64,000 nt of DNA. It comes from Acidovorax sp. NCPPB 3576 (GTDB lineage Bacteria > Pseudomonadota > Gammaproteobacteria > Burkholderiales > Burkholderiaceae_C). The DNA is taken from contig NZ_CP097267.1 in assembly GCF_028473605.1 (NCBI RefSeq), positions 5,076,501-5,140,500 of the forward strand. The letters run 5' to 3'. The notes under the pieces were generated by a model. That model was not told the DNA's origin. It saw nothing but the letters and a program-made list of their open reading frames with translations, and made no database searches. Below, piece by piece: positions 31,284 through 40,203 of the stretch; position 1 is the first letter of the stretch; every line of letters starts with the position of its first letter. The position numbers were made by a program, and so were the translations under genes.

Positions 31284-32732
31284 ATGTCCAGATACATCGA
31301 GAGTCAGGACCGGCATCAGGTCACATTGCTGCCGGAGTGCCTGGATGACTTCATTGCACAGGACAACACGGCTCGAATCGTTGATGTCTTCATCAACGAG
31401 CTCGACCTGGTGGTCCTGGGGTTCCAAGGTGCAATGCCGGCTGCAACCGGCAGGCCCTCGTACCATCCCGCAGTGCTCCTGAAGCTTTACCTCTACGGCT
31501 ACCTCAACCGCATCCAGTCCAGTCGCCGGCTGGAGCGTGAGTGCCAGCGCAACGTGGAACTGATGTGGCTGACCGGCCGACTCGCTCCCGACTTCAAGAC
31601 GATTGCGGACTTCCGGCGCGACAACGGCAAGGGCATCCGCAATGTCTGCCGTCGCTTCGTGATGCTGTGCCGCGAATTGAAGCTGTTCACTGATTCCGTC
31701 GTGGCCATCGACGGCAGCAAGTTCAAGGCCGTCAATAGCCGGGAGCGCAACTTCACGCCCGGCAAGATCGAGCGCCGAGAACGCGAACTGGAGGAGAGCA
31801 TCCAGCGTTACCTCGATGCCTTGGAGACGGCAGACCGGACGCAGCCTGTGGAGATGCAGGCCAAGACCGATCGGCTGCAAGGCAAGATCCAGAAGATGCG
31901 CCAACGCCTTCAAGGTCTGCAGGTGATCAAGGCTAAGTTGGAGACCATGCCGGATCGTCAAATCTCCCAGACAGATCCTGATGCGCGCGCCATGACCACC
32001 TACAGCGCCAAGGGCACGGCCATGGTGGGCTACAACGTGCAAGCTGCGGTAGACACCAAGAACCATCTCATCGTTGCCCACGAGGTCACGAACAATGGCA
32101 GTGACCGGGCGCAACTCAGCCCGATGGCCCTGGCGGCACGCGATGCGATGGGCAAACGCCGCTTGAAGGCCATCGCCGACCGTGGCTACTACAGCGGCCC
32201 TGGACTCAAGACTTGCGAGGATGCCGGCGTTGCCGCGCTTGTTCCAAAGCCCATGACATCCAATGCCAGATTCGAAGGCCGGTTCGATAAAACCGACTTC
32301 ATCTATGTCGCTCGCGACGATGAGTACCAATGTCCTGCGGGCCAGCGAGCGATCCGCCGCTTCAGCCGAGAAGAAGCTGGATTGCAGATCAGCATCTACT
32401 GGTCTAGCGCCTGCCCCGCCTGCGCAATAAAAGCTCAATGCACAACGAGCCAGTACCGGCGCATCAGACGATGGGAACACGAGGAGGTCATGGATAAGGT
32501 TCAGCAACAGTTGGACCGGATGCCTCACGCCATGACGGTGCGCAAGAGCACCGTCGAGCATGTCTTCGGCACCCTCAAGCACTGGATGGGCTGGACGCAC
32601 TTCCTGACCCGAGGCATTGAGAAAGTGGCCACCGAAATGAGCCTGAGCGTGTTGGCGTACAACTTCAAACGCGTGCTCCGCATTCTGGGCTTCGAAAACA
32701 CAATGAAGGCAATGCGCCTTTCGGGTGCCTAG
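31284..32732 (+). CDS. IS1182-family transposase
   Basis: This 482-residue transposase begins MSRYIESQDRHQVTLLPECL, typical of the family. It has the DUF772-type N-terminal domain (YLYGYLNRIQSSRRLEREC, LAPDFKTIADFRRDN), the DDE motifs (VAIDGSKFKA for the first Asp; ADRGYYSG for the second; late STVEHVFGTLKHWMG with the Glu), and a CPACxxxxxC zinc-like cluster. GGGA precedes the ATG. No frameshift is seen. Confidence 0.93.
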   Translation: MSRYIESQDRHQVTLLPECLDDFIAQDNTARIVDVFINELDLVVLGFQGAMPAATGRPSYHPAVLLKLYLYGYLNRIQSSRRLERECQRNVELMWLTGRLAPDFKTIADFRRDNGKGIRNVCRRFVMLCRELKLFTDSVVAIDGSKFKAVNSRERNFTPGKIERRERELEESIQRYLDALETADRTQPVEMQAKTDRLQGKIQKMRQRLQGLQVIKAKLETMPDRQISQTDPDARAMTTYSAKGTAMVGYNVQAAVDTKNHLIVAHEVTNNGSDRAQLSPMALAARDAMGKRRLKAIADRGYYSGPGLKTCEDAGVAALVPKPMTSNARFEGRFDKTDFIYVARDDEYQCPAGQRAIRRFSREEAGLQISIYWSSACPACAIKAQCTTSQYRRIRRWEHEEVMDKVQQQLDRMPHAMTVRKSTVEHVFGTLKHWMGWTHFLTRGIEKVATEMSLSVLAYNFKRVLRILGFENTMKAMRLSGA

Positions 32733-32873
32733 GAGCCCGAAATGGTCGCTGTAAGCGGGAATCGGTCGCCCGAGGGCATCTCAAAGACCACTCAGACGAA
32801 GCGCAGACTCGGCCAATTCGAGTAACCCACTGTGGGCCTCAAGTAGCGCTGCAGCGGGGCAAGTTCTCCGCGC

Positions 32874-32889
32874 GTTATCACACAGCCTC
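32874..32889 (+). repeat. right inverted repeat of the IS
   Basis: GTTATCACACAGCCTC, followed directly by the second GCTG target copy. Confidence 0.8.
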
Positions 32890-32893
32890 GCTG

Positions 32894-33321
32894 CCAAGCA
32901 GTCTTTCAAAAACGACTGCCGACCGCAACACGCTGTTTATAAGGCTCCTGAACGGCACATGAGACCCAAAAAACAAAAAGGCGCATAGGAGCCTCACCCC
33001 TATACGCCTTGTCCACCCGCTACGCGCTGCCACTCACGCGGTTGGCATGCAAGCCGCCGCAGGGCATAGGGGCCATGCGTGGCCAAGAACGCTTGGCGCT
33101 GGCCGGGCTCCACGTCCATGCGAGGAAGCAGTCGCAGCCCGCGCCGACTCGGTAGTCCGCCCGCTGCGCGGCAGGGGCGGGATCAGTGGTTCATGTGCGG
33201 ATGCCGTATTCCATGGCTTGCCATTCGCCGATTCCCATCAACTGCATTGCTATGATTTTTTATTCCACAGTGCTTGATACATAAGCGCTACAGGCCGCTT
33301 TCGCTTGAATTAATGCCGAAC
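32894..33321. other. gap between the IS and the gentisate operon
   Basis: This stretch of about 430 bases holds the terminator of the gentisate operon at its left end. On the minus strand there is a short frame of 39 codons (ATG 33119 to TAG 33000) that ends inside the terminator stem. No RNA gene or conserved domain was recognised. Confidence 0.5.
32968..33009 (-). terminator. rho-independent terminator of the gentisate operon
   Basis: On the minus strand AGGCGTATAGG pairs with CCTATGCGCCT (11 bp, one G-T) around a 9-base loop and is followed by TTTTGTTTTTT. It lies about 310 bases beyond the transporter stop and faces the correct way to end that operon. Confidence 0.8.
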
Positions 33322-34647
33322 TCACGCACCCCTGCGCACACGCCCGAGCAGCAGCACCGCCGCGGCCGCCAGCACCGCGGGCACGGCGGCTACCAGGATG
33401 ATGGACGCGGGTGTCCAGGCCGCGGCCAGCAGGGCGCCGCCTGCCAGCGGCCCGACGATGGCGCCGATGCGGCCCACGCCCAGCGCCCAGCCCACGCCGG
33501 TGGCGCGGATGTGGGTGGGGTAGATGGCGGCGGCCAGCGCGTTGCAGCCGATCTGCGCGCCCACCACGCCGAAGCCCGAGAGCGCGGCGCCGGCCAGCAG
33601 GCCCGTGAGGTTCTGCCCGCTGAAGGCGATCAGCGCGATGAAGCCGGCCGAGGCGGCGTAGGCCGCGCCCAGCACGGTGTAGGCGCTGAAGCGGTCGATG
33701 AGCCGGCCCAGCGCGAGCGCGCCCACCACGCCGCCCAGGTTGAGCATGGCGGTGGAGAGAATGGCCTTTTCCAGCGGCAGGCCGGCGCTTTTGAGCAGCG
33801 TGGGCAGCCAGTTGACCAGGAAGTACATGACCAGCAGGTTCATGAAGAACGCCAGCCACAGCAGCACCGTGGTGGGCAGGCGGCCGTGGCGAAACAGTTC
33901 GAACACCGAGAAGCCCGCCTGCACGCCCGCGGCCTCGCCGCGCAGCCCGGCCATCACCGTGGCCGGGTCTTCGCCCGGGTAGGCGCTCTTGACGATGGGC
34001 TCGTAGCGCGCGGGCGCGGCGCCGCTGGCGGCCAGGTAGCGCAGCGATTCGGGCAGCAGCGCGGCCAGCACCGGCAGCAGCAGCAGGGGCAGCACGCCGC
34101 CCAGCACGAACACCGAGTGCCAGTCGAAATGCGCGATGAGCCAGCTGGAGATCAGCCCGCCCAGCGTGGAGCCCAGCGGAAAGCCGCAGAACATCACCGT
34201 GACCAGCGTGGCGCGCAGGCGCTGCGGCGCATATTCGCTGGTCAGGGCGATGATGTTGGGCATGGCCGCGCCCAGGCCCACGCCGGTGATGAAGCGATAG
34301 GCCAGCAGTTCGTTCATGCTGGTGGCCCAGGCCGTGAGCAACGCGAACAGGCCGAAGATGAAGGTGGACAGCAGGATGATCTTCTTGCGGCCCCAGCGGT
34401 CGGCGGCCGGGCTGAGCAGGAAGGCGCCGGCCATGAGGCCGAAGAGGCCGGCCGCGAAGATGGGCCCGAACTCCGAGGGCTTGAGCCCCCAGTCTTCCGC
34501 GATGCGCGGCGCCACGTAGGCGATGGATTGGGTATCGAAGCCGTCGAGCATGGCAACGATGGCGCACAGCAGCGTCACGCGCAGCTGCAGCGGCCCGAAG
34601 GCGGCGCGGTCTGCCGCCGGAATGCCGGCGGCCATGGATGGGGTCAT
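33322..34647 (-). CDS. genK: aromatic acid:H+ symporter (MFS), likely gentisate or salicylate uptake
   Basis: The 441-residue MFS protein has the aromatic-acid symporter signature after helix 1 (DGFDTQSIAYVAPRIAEDWG), the loop motif LLSPAADRWGRKKIILLS, about 12 helices, and the internal repeat loop LALGRLIDRFSAYTVLG. Members of this AAHS family (PcaK, BenK, GenK) import benzoate-type acids with protons. It is the last gene of the gentisate operon, 61 bases after the isomerase gene, and GGAGAGAG precedes the ATG. Whether it prefers gentisate, salicylate or 3-hydroxybenzoate is not decided. Confidence 0.87.
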   Translation of the reverse strand: MTPSMAAGIPAADRAAFGPLQLRVTLLCAIVAMLDGFDTQSIAYVAPRIAEDWGLKPSEFGPIFAAGLFGLMAGAFLLSPAADRWGRKKIILLSTFIFGLFALLTAWATSMNELLAYRFITGVGLGAAMPNIIALTSEYAPQRLRATLVTVMFCGFPLGSTLGGLISSWLIAHFDWHSVFVLGGVLPLLLLPVLAALLPESLRYLAASGAAPARYEPIVKSAYPGEDPATVMAGLRGEAAGVQAGFSVFELFRHGRLPTTVLLWLAFFMNLLVMYFLVNWLPTLLKSAGLPLEKAILSTAMLNLGGVVGALALGRLIDRFSAYTVLGAAYAASAGFIALIAFSGQNLTGLLAGAALSGFGVVGAQIGCNALAAAIYPTHIRATGVGWALGVGRIGAIVGPLAGGALLAAAWTPASIILVAAVPAVLAAAAVLLLGRVRRGA

Positions 34648-34708
34648 TTTGTCTCTCTCCGTCTTGTAGGGATGGGGGTGGCTCATGGGCCGGGGACCAC
34701 AGGAAAAA

Positions 34709-35365
34709 TCAAGGCTGGTAGTCGGGCTGCTCCTGGGGTCGGGCCGCGATGAAGGCGGGGTGCCGTTCGGCGTGCGCGTACACGGCCATGGCACGCGCAT
34801 GGGGTTGGAGGTCGCAACCCGCGCGCAGCGCGTTGGCCACCTGGGGCACCAGGCATACGTCGGCCAGCGTGGGCTGGTCGCCAAAGCACCAGGGGCCGCT
34901 TTCGTCACCGTGCCTGGCCAGCAGCCGCTCCACAGCCTCGAAGCCCTCGGCCGCCCAGTGGGCGTACCACGCGTCCTTCTGCGCCGCACTCAAGCCCAGC
35001 GGACCCTGCAGGTATTTCAGGATGCGCAGGTTGTTGACCGGGTGCATGTCGCAGGCGATCACGTTCGCCAGTTCCAGCACACGGGCACGCAGCCGGGGCT
35101 TCAGCGGGATCAGGCGCGGCTCGGGGTGGCGCTGGTCCAGGTAGTCGAGGATGGCCATCGACTGGCCCAGGGCGAAGTCGCCATCCACCAGCGTGGGGAC
35201 GGCACGCGATGGATTGAGTGCCGCATAGCCCGGCGCGCGGTGCTCGCCGTTGCGGATGTTCACCCCGTGGTAGTCGGCGGGCAGCCCTTTGAGGGCCAGC
35301 GCGATGCGCACCCGGTACGAGGTGGAGCTGTTGAAGAAGCTGTAGAGCTGCACGGCGGGCTCCAT
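34709..35365 (-). CDS. nagL: maleylpyruvate isomerase (zeta-class GST fold)
   Basis: This 218-residue protein has the zeta-class glutathione-transferase active-site segment SSTSYRVRIALALKG, the glutathione-contact segment LGQSMAILDYLDQRHPEPRL, and the all-helical C-terminal domain with QPTLADVCLVPQV. It isomerises maleylpyruvate to fumarylpyruvate with glutathione. It lies 4 bases from the hydrolase gene. Maleylacetoacetate isomerase is the close alternative, but the operon context favours gentisate breakdown. Confidence 0.9.
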   Translation of the reverse strand: MEPAVQLYSFFNSSTSYRVRIALALKGLPADYHGVNIRNGEHRAPGYAALNPSRAVPTLVDGDFALGQSMAILDYLDQRHPEPRLIPLKPRLRARVLELANVIACDMHPVNNLRILKYLQGPLGLSAAQKDAWYAHWAAEGFEAVERLLARHGDESGPWCFGDQPTLADVCLVPQVANALRAGCDLQPHARAMAVYAHAERHPAFIAARPQEQPDYQP

Positions 35366-35369
35366 GGCG

Positions 35370-36068
35370 TCAGACCACGTCCACCCGCAGCTCGCCCAGG
35401 CGTTCCACGCCCACGACCATGCGGTCGCCGCGCACCACCGGGCCCACGCCCTCGGGCGTGCCGGTGTAGATCAGGTCGCCCGCCTCCAGGCGGAACCAGG
35501 TAGAGAGGTCGGCGATGGTCTCGGCCACCGACCAGATCAGGTGCGACACATCGCTGCGCTGGCGGTCCGCGCCGTTCACGGTGAGCCAGATGCCGGCCTG
35601 CTCGAAGTGGCCCACGTCGCTCGCGCGGTGAATGGGACCGATGGGTGCGGAGGCATCGAAGGCCTTGCCGATCTCCCAGGGCCGGCCCATCTGGCGCATT
35701 TCCATTTGCCGGTCGCGGCGGGTCATGTCCAGGCCCACGGCGTAACCCCAGGCGTGCTGCAGCGCGTTCTCGCGGGCGATGTCGCTGCCGGCCTGGCCGA
35801 TGGCCACGACCAGTTCCGCCTCGTAGTGGAAGTTGTCGGTGCGCGAGGGGTACGGCAAGCGCAGGGTCTCGCCATGGGCCACGGGAATGACGGCATCGGC
35901 CGGCTTGCAGAAGAAGAAGGGCGGCTCGCGGTCGGGATCGAACCCCATCTCGCGGGCGTGGGCCGCGTAATTGCGGCCCACGCAGTAGACGCGGCGCACG
36001 GCGAAGGCATCGCTGCTGCCCGCAACGGGCACGGCGACGGTGGGAGGGGCGGGGAACACGAAGGCCAT
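35370..36068 (-). CDS. nagK: fumarylpyruvate hydrolase (FAH family)
   Basis: This 232-residue protein belongs to the fumarylacetoacetase superfamily: YCVGRNYAAHAREMG, the metal-site segment NFHYEAELVVAIG, GYAVGLDMTRRDRQ, and the late LIYTGTPEGVGPV. It hydrolyses fumarylpyruvate to fumarate and pyruvate, the last step of the glutathione-dependent gentisate pathway. It is between the dioxygenase and isomerase genes, consistent with the nagI-K-L order. Confidence 0.92.
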   Translation of the reverse strand: MAFVFPAPPTVAVPVAGSSDAFAVRRVYCVGRNYAAHAREMGFDPDREPPFFFCKPADAVIPVAHGETLRLPYPSRTDNFHYEAELVVAIGQAGSDIARENALQHAWGYAVGLDMTRRDRQMEMRQMGRPWEIGKAFDASAPIGPIHRASDVGHFEQAGIWLTVNGADRQRSDVSHLIWSVAETIADLSTWFRLEAGDLIYTGTPEGVGPVVRGDRMVVGVERLGELRVDVV

Positions 36069-36141
36069 GGGATCGTCTTTCTTGGAAGCAGGGGAAAAAG
36101 AAAAGGGGCGCGCTGTCCGCCCGGGCGGGCGGGCGGCGGGA

Positions 36142-37212
36142 TCAAAGGCGCTCTTCGCGCAGCAGGCTCAGGGCGGACTGCACCGGGCGGTCGGAATAGC
36201 TGAACAGCACCGCGTCCTGCGTCGCGGCCAGTTGCACGGGCGCCCACGAGGGGGCGACGAAGGTGTCGCGCGGGCCGAACTGGAAGGTGCGCTCGCCGAT
36301 GCGCGCCGTGCCCTGGCCCTCGACCACGCTGAACACGGTCGCGTCGGTGGCGCGGTAGGTGCGGCCCTGGAAGCCCGCCGGCAGGAACTGCATGAACGTG
36401 GCCATGGTGGGCATGGGCCACCCCCCAGTGGCGGGGTTCACGTAGCGCAGCTTGACGCCGTCCCAGGCGTCCAGCTCGCCCTGGCGGAACAGCCGGTCCA
36501 GCGCCTCGCGGCTGCGCTCGTAGGGGTAGCTGAAGAGGGGCGAAGTGGAGCCCTGCGCCGCACGGTGGCGCACCGGCACCATGTTGTGGCCGAAGGCGGC
36601 GAAGCTGTGCCCCTCGGCCCGGCTCACGGGCTGCACCGCCTCGGGATAGTTTTCCGCAAAGCCCGCATCCAGGTGGCCGATGAGGGGAATGTCGAGCCCG
36701 TCGAGCCAGACCACGGGCTCGCCGCCGTCCTCCACCGCCGGGTTGCCGTGGTCGTGCCAAGTCCACGAGGGGGTGATGATGAAGTCGCCCGGGTGCATGG
36801 TGGTCCGCTCGCCGTTGACGGCCGTGTAGGCACCCTGCCCTTCCACGATGAAGCGCAGCGCCGACTGCGTGTGGCGGTGGCTGGGCGCGACCTCGCCGGG
36901 CAGGATGAGCTGCAGCCCCGCATACAGCGTGGAGGTGATGCTGGCGCGGCCGGGCAGGCCGGGGTTTTCCAGGATGAGCACGCGGCGCACCGCCTCCTCG
37001 GCGCTGATGACGTCGCCGGCCTGCATGACGAGCGGGCGCACGTCCTCGTATTTCCAGAAGGCGGGCACGGCCCGCGGGCGGGGTTCGCGCGGCACCAGGC
37101 TGTGCAGCGATTCCCAGAGCGGGGCCATGCCGTGGCGGGCGATGTGGTCGTAGTAGACCTGCCGGTCGGCGGATGCGGCGGCAGGCGGCGATGCCAGGGT
37201 GGGCGTATCCAT
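36142..37212 (-). CDS. nagI: gentisate 1,2-dioxygenase
   Basis: This 356-residue bicupin opens the gentisate ring to maleylpyruvate using Fe(II) and O2. Residues [19 protein letters not shown] in the first cupin carry the iron-binding His pair, and [10 protein letters not shown] the third; the second cupin ([20 protein letters not shown]) is degenerate. ATG 37212 follows AGGAGA at a proper distance. It is the first gene of the operon and is divergent from a LysR regulator. Confidence 0.92.
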   Translation of the reverse strand: MDTPTLASPPAAASADRQVYYDHIARHGMAPLWESLHSLVPREPRPRAVPAFWKYEDVRPLVMQAGDVISAEEAVRRVLILENPGLPGRASITSTLYAGLQLILPGEVAPSHRHTQSALRFIVEGQGAYTAVNGERTTMHPGDFIITPSWTWHDHGNPAVEDGGEPVVWLDGLDIPLIGHLDAGFAENYPEAVQPVSRAEGHSFAAFGHNMVPVRHRAAQGSTSPLFSYPYERSREALDRLFRQGELDAWDGVKLRYVNPATGGWPMPTMATFMQFLPAGFQGRTYRATDATVFSVVEGQGTARIGERTFQFGPRDTFVAPSWAPVQLAATQDAVLFSYSDRPVQSALSLLREERL

Positions 37213-37330
37213 GCGTTGTCTCCTGTGTCTGCGGCCAGCCATGCCAAAGCGCTCGAATGCGCGCTGCCAGCCGGTCCATGGGGCGGATTATTCGAACCCG
37301 TCGATAGTCCGTAAAATCATTTATTGGTCT

Positions 37331-37350
37331 TATCCATAATTTTTTGGATA
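37331..37350. promoter_or_regulatory. candidate LysR operator between gentisate operon and regulator
   Basis: TATCC-N10-GGATA is a perfect 5-bp inverted repeat in the AT-rich 160-base gap between the divergent genes, with T-N-A ends typical of LysR sites. It lies 26 bases upstream of the regulator ATG, so it could serve for self-repression and for activation of the other direction. Confidence 0.5.
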
Positions 37351-37375
37351 TACCTTCAACCCACCCACCGACCCC

Positions 37376-38296
37376 ATGGACTGGACCCACCGCCTGCGCC
37401 TGCGACAGCTTCAAATGCTTTTGAGCCTGGCGCAGACCGGCAACATGAGCCAGTCGGCGCAGTTGCTCCACACCGCGCAGCCCGCGCTCTCCAAGTGGCT
37501 CAAGGAGCTGGAGGAGGACCTGGGCATGGTGCTGTTCGAGCGCCATGCGCGCGGGCTCAAGCCCACGCCCCAGGGCGAGGCACTGATCGCCCATGCCCGG
37601 CGCATCGAGGCCCACCTGGACAGCGCCCGCGACGACATGCAGGCCCTGCGCGACGGCGGCAGCGGGCTGGTGGCGGTGGGCACCTCGGGCGCGTCGGCGT
37701 CCGACGTGGTGCCCATGGCCGTGCTGCGCCTGCTGGAGTGGCTGCCGCGCGCACAGATCCGGCTGGCCGAAAGCACCATGAACGTGCTCATGCAGCAGCT
37801 GGCCCATGGCGAGCTGGACGTGGTCGTGGGCCGCTCCGCACCCGAACTGCACGACACGCACATCCACACCGAGATGCTGTACATGGAGCCCATCCACCTG
37901 GTGGCACGCCCGCAGCACCCGCTGCTGCGGCAGGAGCGCGCGCTGGAATGGGGCGATCTCATGGCCTACCGCTGGCTCGTCTGGCCGCGCGGCACGCCGA
38001 TCCGCAACGCGCTGGAGGGCGCGCTGGCGGCCGCCGGGCATGCGCTGCCGCAGGGCAGCGTGGAGTCCAACTCCGTCACGCTCAACCTCACGCTGCTGGG
38101 CCACAGCGACATGATCGGCATGGCCTCGCACCGCGCGGCGCTGCGGTTTTCGCACCTGGGCGCGCTGCGCGTGCTGCCGGTGCGGCTGTCGGGCTTCGGC
38201 TCGGTGTCGATGTACTGGCGCGAGAACACCACCGACCGTGCGGCAGTGGCCAGCATGCTGCGCGCCCTGCGCGAGGCCGCCGCACCCGCCTCCTGA
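37376..38296 (+). CDS. LysR family regulator, probably of the gentisate operon
   Basis: The 306-residue protein has an N-terminal LysR helix-turn-helix (LRLRQLQMLLSLAQTGNMSQ, AQPALSKWLKELEEDLG) and an effector domain with SGASASDVVPMAVLRLL. This N-terminus resembles the GbpR/CbpR group of aromatic and sugar-acid regulators more than NagR. It is divergent from gentisate dioxygenase, so regulating that operon is the simplest role. The gap to the AidB-like gene downstream is 87 bases. Confidence 0.88.
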   Translation: MDWTHRLRLRQLQMLLSLAQTGNMSQSAQLLHTAQPALSKWLKELEEDLGMVLFERHARGLKPTPQGEALIAHARRIEAHLDSARDDMQALRDGGSGLVAVGTSGASASDVVPMAVLRLLEWLPRAQIRLAESTMNVLMQQLAHGELDVVVGRSAPELHDTHIHTEMLYMEPIHLVARPQHPLLRQERALEWGDLMAYRWLVWPRGTPIRNALEGALAAAGHALPQGSVESNSVTLNLTLLGHSDMIGMASHRAALRFSHLGALRVLPVRLSGFGSVSMYWRENTTDRAAVASMLRALREAAAPAS

Positions 38297-38383
38297 CCGC
38301 ACGCCAGGGCGTGCAGGCCGGCGCCAATGGGGGCACCATGGCGGCCTGGGCGCACGGTGCGCCCCATGTGCAGGAGACGACCC

Positions 38384-40051
38384 ATGGCCCAGGCCACCCA
38401 CGCAGTTTTCAACCAGTTTTCCGAACGCACCGACTACGACCTGCTCGCCACCGATGCCGCGCTGCAGGACGGGCTGCATCGCACGGGTGCGCAAGGCGCC
38501 CTGCCCACACTGGGCGCCTACGCACGGCAGCTCGGCACGGCCGCGACATGGGCCCTGGCCGAACAGGCCAACCGCCACACGCCGCAACTGCACCGCTTCG
38601 ACAACCGGGGCCGGCGCATCGACCGGGTCGAGTTCCACCCCGCGTGGGACGCGCTCATGGCGATGTACCGCGCGCAGGGCCTGGTCTCCATGCCCTTCGA
38701 CAGCGACCGGCCCGGCCGATGGGCCGCCTGGGCCGCGGGCTTTTACCTGCATGGCCAGGTCGAGCAGGGCACCCTGTGCCCCGCCACCATGACGCAGGCC
38801 GCGATCCCGCTGCTGCGCAAGGAGCCCGCGCTCTGGGCGCAGCTGGCGGACAAGCTCCACAGCCGCACCCACGACCCGCGCGACCGGCCCGCGCACGAGA
38901 AAGCCAGCGTCTGGCTGGGCATGGGCATGACCGAAAAGCAGGGCGGCTCCGACGTGCGCGCCAACACCACCGTGGCCACGCCCGTCGGCGCGGGCGGGCG
39001 CGGCGGCGAATACCGGCTGCACGGCCACAAGTGGTTCTTCTCCACCCCGCAGAGCGACGCGCACCTGGTGGTGGCGCGCACCGGCGAGGGTGGCCCCTTC
39101 GCCTGCTTCTACGTGCCGCGCTGGCGGCCCGACGGCACGCTCAACGCGGTGCACGTGCATCGCCTGAAGGACAAGGTGGGCAACCGCAGCAACGCCAGCG
39201 GCGAGGTGGAATTCGACGGCGCCTGGGGGCTGCTGATGGGCGAGGAAGGCCGCGGCATCCCCACGATCATCGAGATGGCGACCACCACGCGCCTGAGCTG
39301 CGTGGCCGGCAGCGCCGCCATCGTGCGCCAGGCCACGGTGCAGGCCATCGCGTATGCCCGCCAGCGCCATGCCTTCGGCCGGGCCCTGGCCGAACAGCCG
39401 CTGATGCGCGCCGTGCTGGCCGACCTGGCGCTGGAGAGCGAGGCGGCGCTGGCGCTGCTGATGCGCCTGACCGAGGCTTTCGAGCGCGACGACGACGGCA
39501 CCGCCAGCGCGGCCGACCGCGCCTGGAAGCGCGTGATGACGCCTGCCGCCAAGTTCTGGGTCTGCAAGCGCGGCGTGGGGCTGGCCGGCGAGGCCATGGA
39601 GGTCTTCGGCGGCAACGGCTACGTGCAGGACGGCGTGATGGCGCGCCTCTTTCTCGAATCGCCCGTCAACTCGATCTGGGAAGGCTCGGGCAACGTGATG
39701 TGCCTGGACGTGCTGCGCGCCCTGGCGCGCGAGCCCGAGGCCGCGTCGGCGCTGCTGCAGGACTTCGCCGACGCCGCGGCCGGCGAGCCGCGCATCCTCG
39801 ACGCGCTCCGGCCGCTCGAAGGCCTGCTGGCCCTGCCGCCCGACCAGTTGGAGTCCCTGGGCCGCCAGCTCGTGCAGCGCCTGGTGCTGGTGGCGCAAGC
39901 CTGCCTGCTGCGCCGCCATGCGCCGCAGGCGGTGGCGGATGCGTTCATTGCCACCCGGCTGGAGGACAGCGGCGCAGGCCGCGTCGTGGGCGCCATCGAC
40001 AGCCGCGCGGTGGACACCGGCACGATTCTGGAACGGGCGTTTCCGGCGTAA
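38384..40051 (+). CDS. aidB: AidB-like acyl-CoA dehydrogenase
   Basis: The 555-residue protein fits AidB, the alkylation-response flavoprotein, in length and layout. It has an N-terminal region (FNQFSERTDYDLL) absent from ordinary acyl-CoA dehydrogenases, MGMTEKQGGSDVRANTT, LHGHKWFFSTPQSDAHLVVA, then MEVFGGNGYVQDG and SPVNSIWEGSGNVMCLDVLR. E. coli AidB binds DNA and is linked to methylation damage, but its substrate remains unclear. CAGGAGA precedes the ATG. No ada or alkB gene is in the window, so its regulation here is unknown. Confidence 0.85.
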   Translation: MAQATHAVFNQFSERTDYDLLATDAALQDGLHRTGAQGALPTLGAYARQLGTAATWALAEQANRHTPQLHRFDNRGRRIDRVEFHPAWDALMAMYRAQGLVSMPFDSDRPGRWAAWAAGFYLHGQVEQGTLCPATMTQAAIPLLRKEPALWAQLADKLHSRTHDPRDRPAHEKASVWLGMGMTEKQGGSDVRANTTVATPVGAGGRGGEYRLHGHKWFFSTPQSDAHLVVARTGEGGPFACFYVPRWRPDGTLNAVHVHRLKDKVGNRSNASGEVEFDGAWGLLMGEEGRGIPTIIEMATTTRLSCVAGSAAIVRQATVQAIAYARQRHAFGRALAEQPLMRAVLADLALESEAALALLMRLTEAFERDDDGTASAADRAWKRVMTPAAKFWVCKRGVGLAGEAMEVFGGNGYVQDGVMARLFLESPVNSIWEGSGNVMCLDVLRALAREPEAASALLQDFADAAAGEPRILDALRPLEGLLALPPDQLESLGRQLVQRLVLVAQACLLRRHAPQAVADAFIATRLEDSGAGRVVGAIDSRAVDTGTILERAFPA

Positions 40052-40081
40052 GTTTCCGGCGTGATCCGCCCCGCGGCGCCC

Positions 40082-40143
40082 TTCGCGCCATGGCGCGCGG
40101 CTTCGCGCGGCCGCCCGGCGCGCGGCCAGCGCTGCCGCACCAT
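40082..40143 (+). promoter_or_regulatory. PIP box and -10 element of the large effector-like gene
   Basis: TTCGC (40082-40086), 15 bases, then TTCGC (40102-40106) is a perfect plant-inducible-promoter box, the site bound by HrpX/HrpB-type activators. CACCAT (40138-40143) matches the associated YANNNT hexamer and starts after exactly 31 intervening bases; the expected range is about 30-32. It begins 30 bases after the AidB-like stop and ends 60 bases before the ATG. Confidence 0.78.
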
Positions 40144-40203
40144 GCGGCGGCATCCGCCACGGCCAGCCGTTGGCCCCTGCGCCACCCGTCCGCAAAGCGT
40201 CCC

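Larger units (their letters stand above)
31206..32889 (+). mobile_element. complete IS1182-family insertion sequence
   Basis: The element has terminal inverted repeats (GAGGCTGTGTGAAAAC at the left; its near-complement GTTATCACACAGCCTC at the right) and one full-length transposase gene. GCTG occurs on both sides (31202-31205 and 32890-32893) as a 4-bp target duplication. The length is about 1684 bases. Intact ends, duplication and reading frame suggest recent insertion, immediately downstream of the defence operon. Confidence 0.88.

Noticed and set aside
33000..33119. A 39-codon minus-strand frame ending in the gentisate-operon terminator
   Set aside because: No ribosome binding site, no homology I can recognise, and the stop lies inside the terminator stem.
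37324..40203. Upstream in-frame extension of the large effector-like protein
   Set aside because: The extension runs out of frame through the LysR and AidB-like genes, and the PIP box and -10 hexamer place transcription start after 40143.
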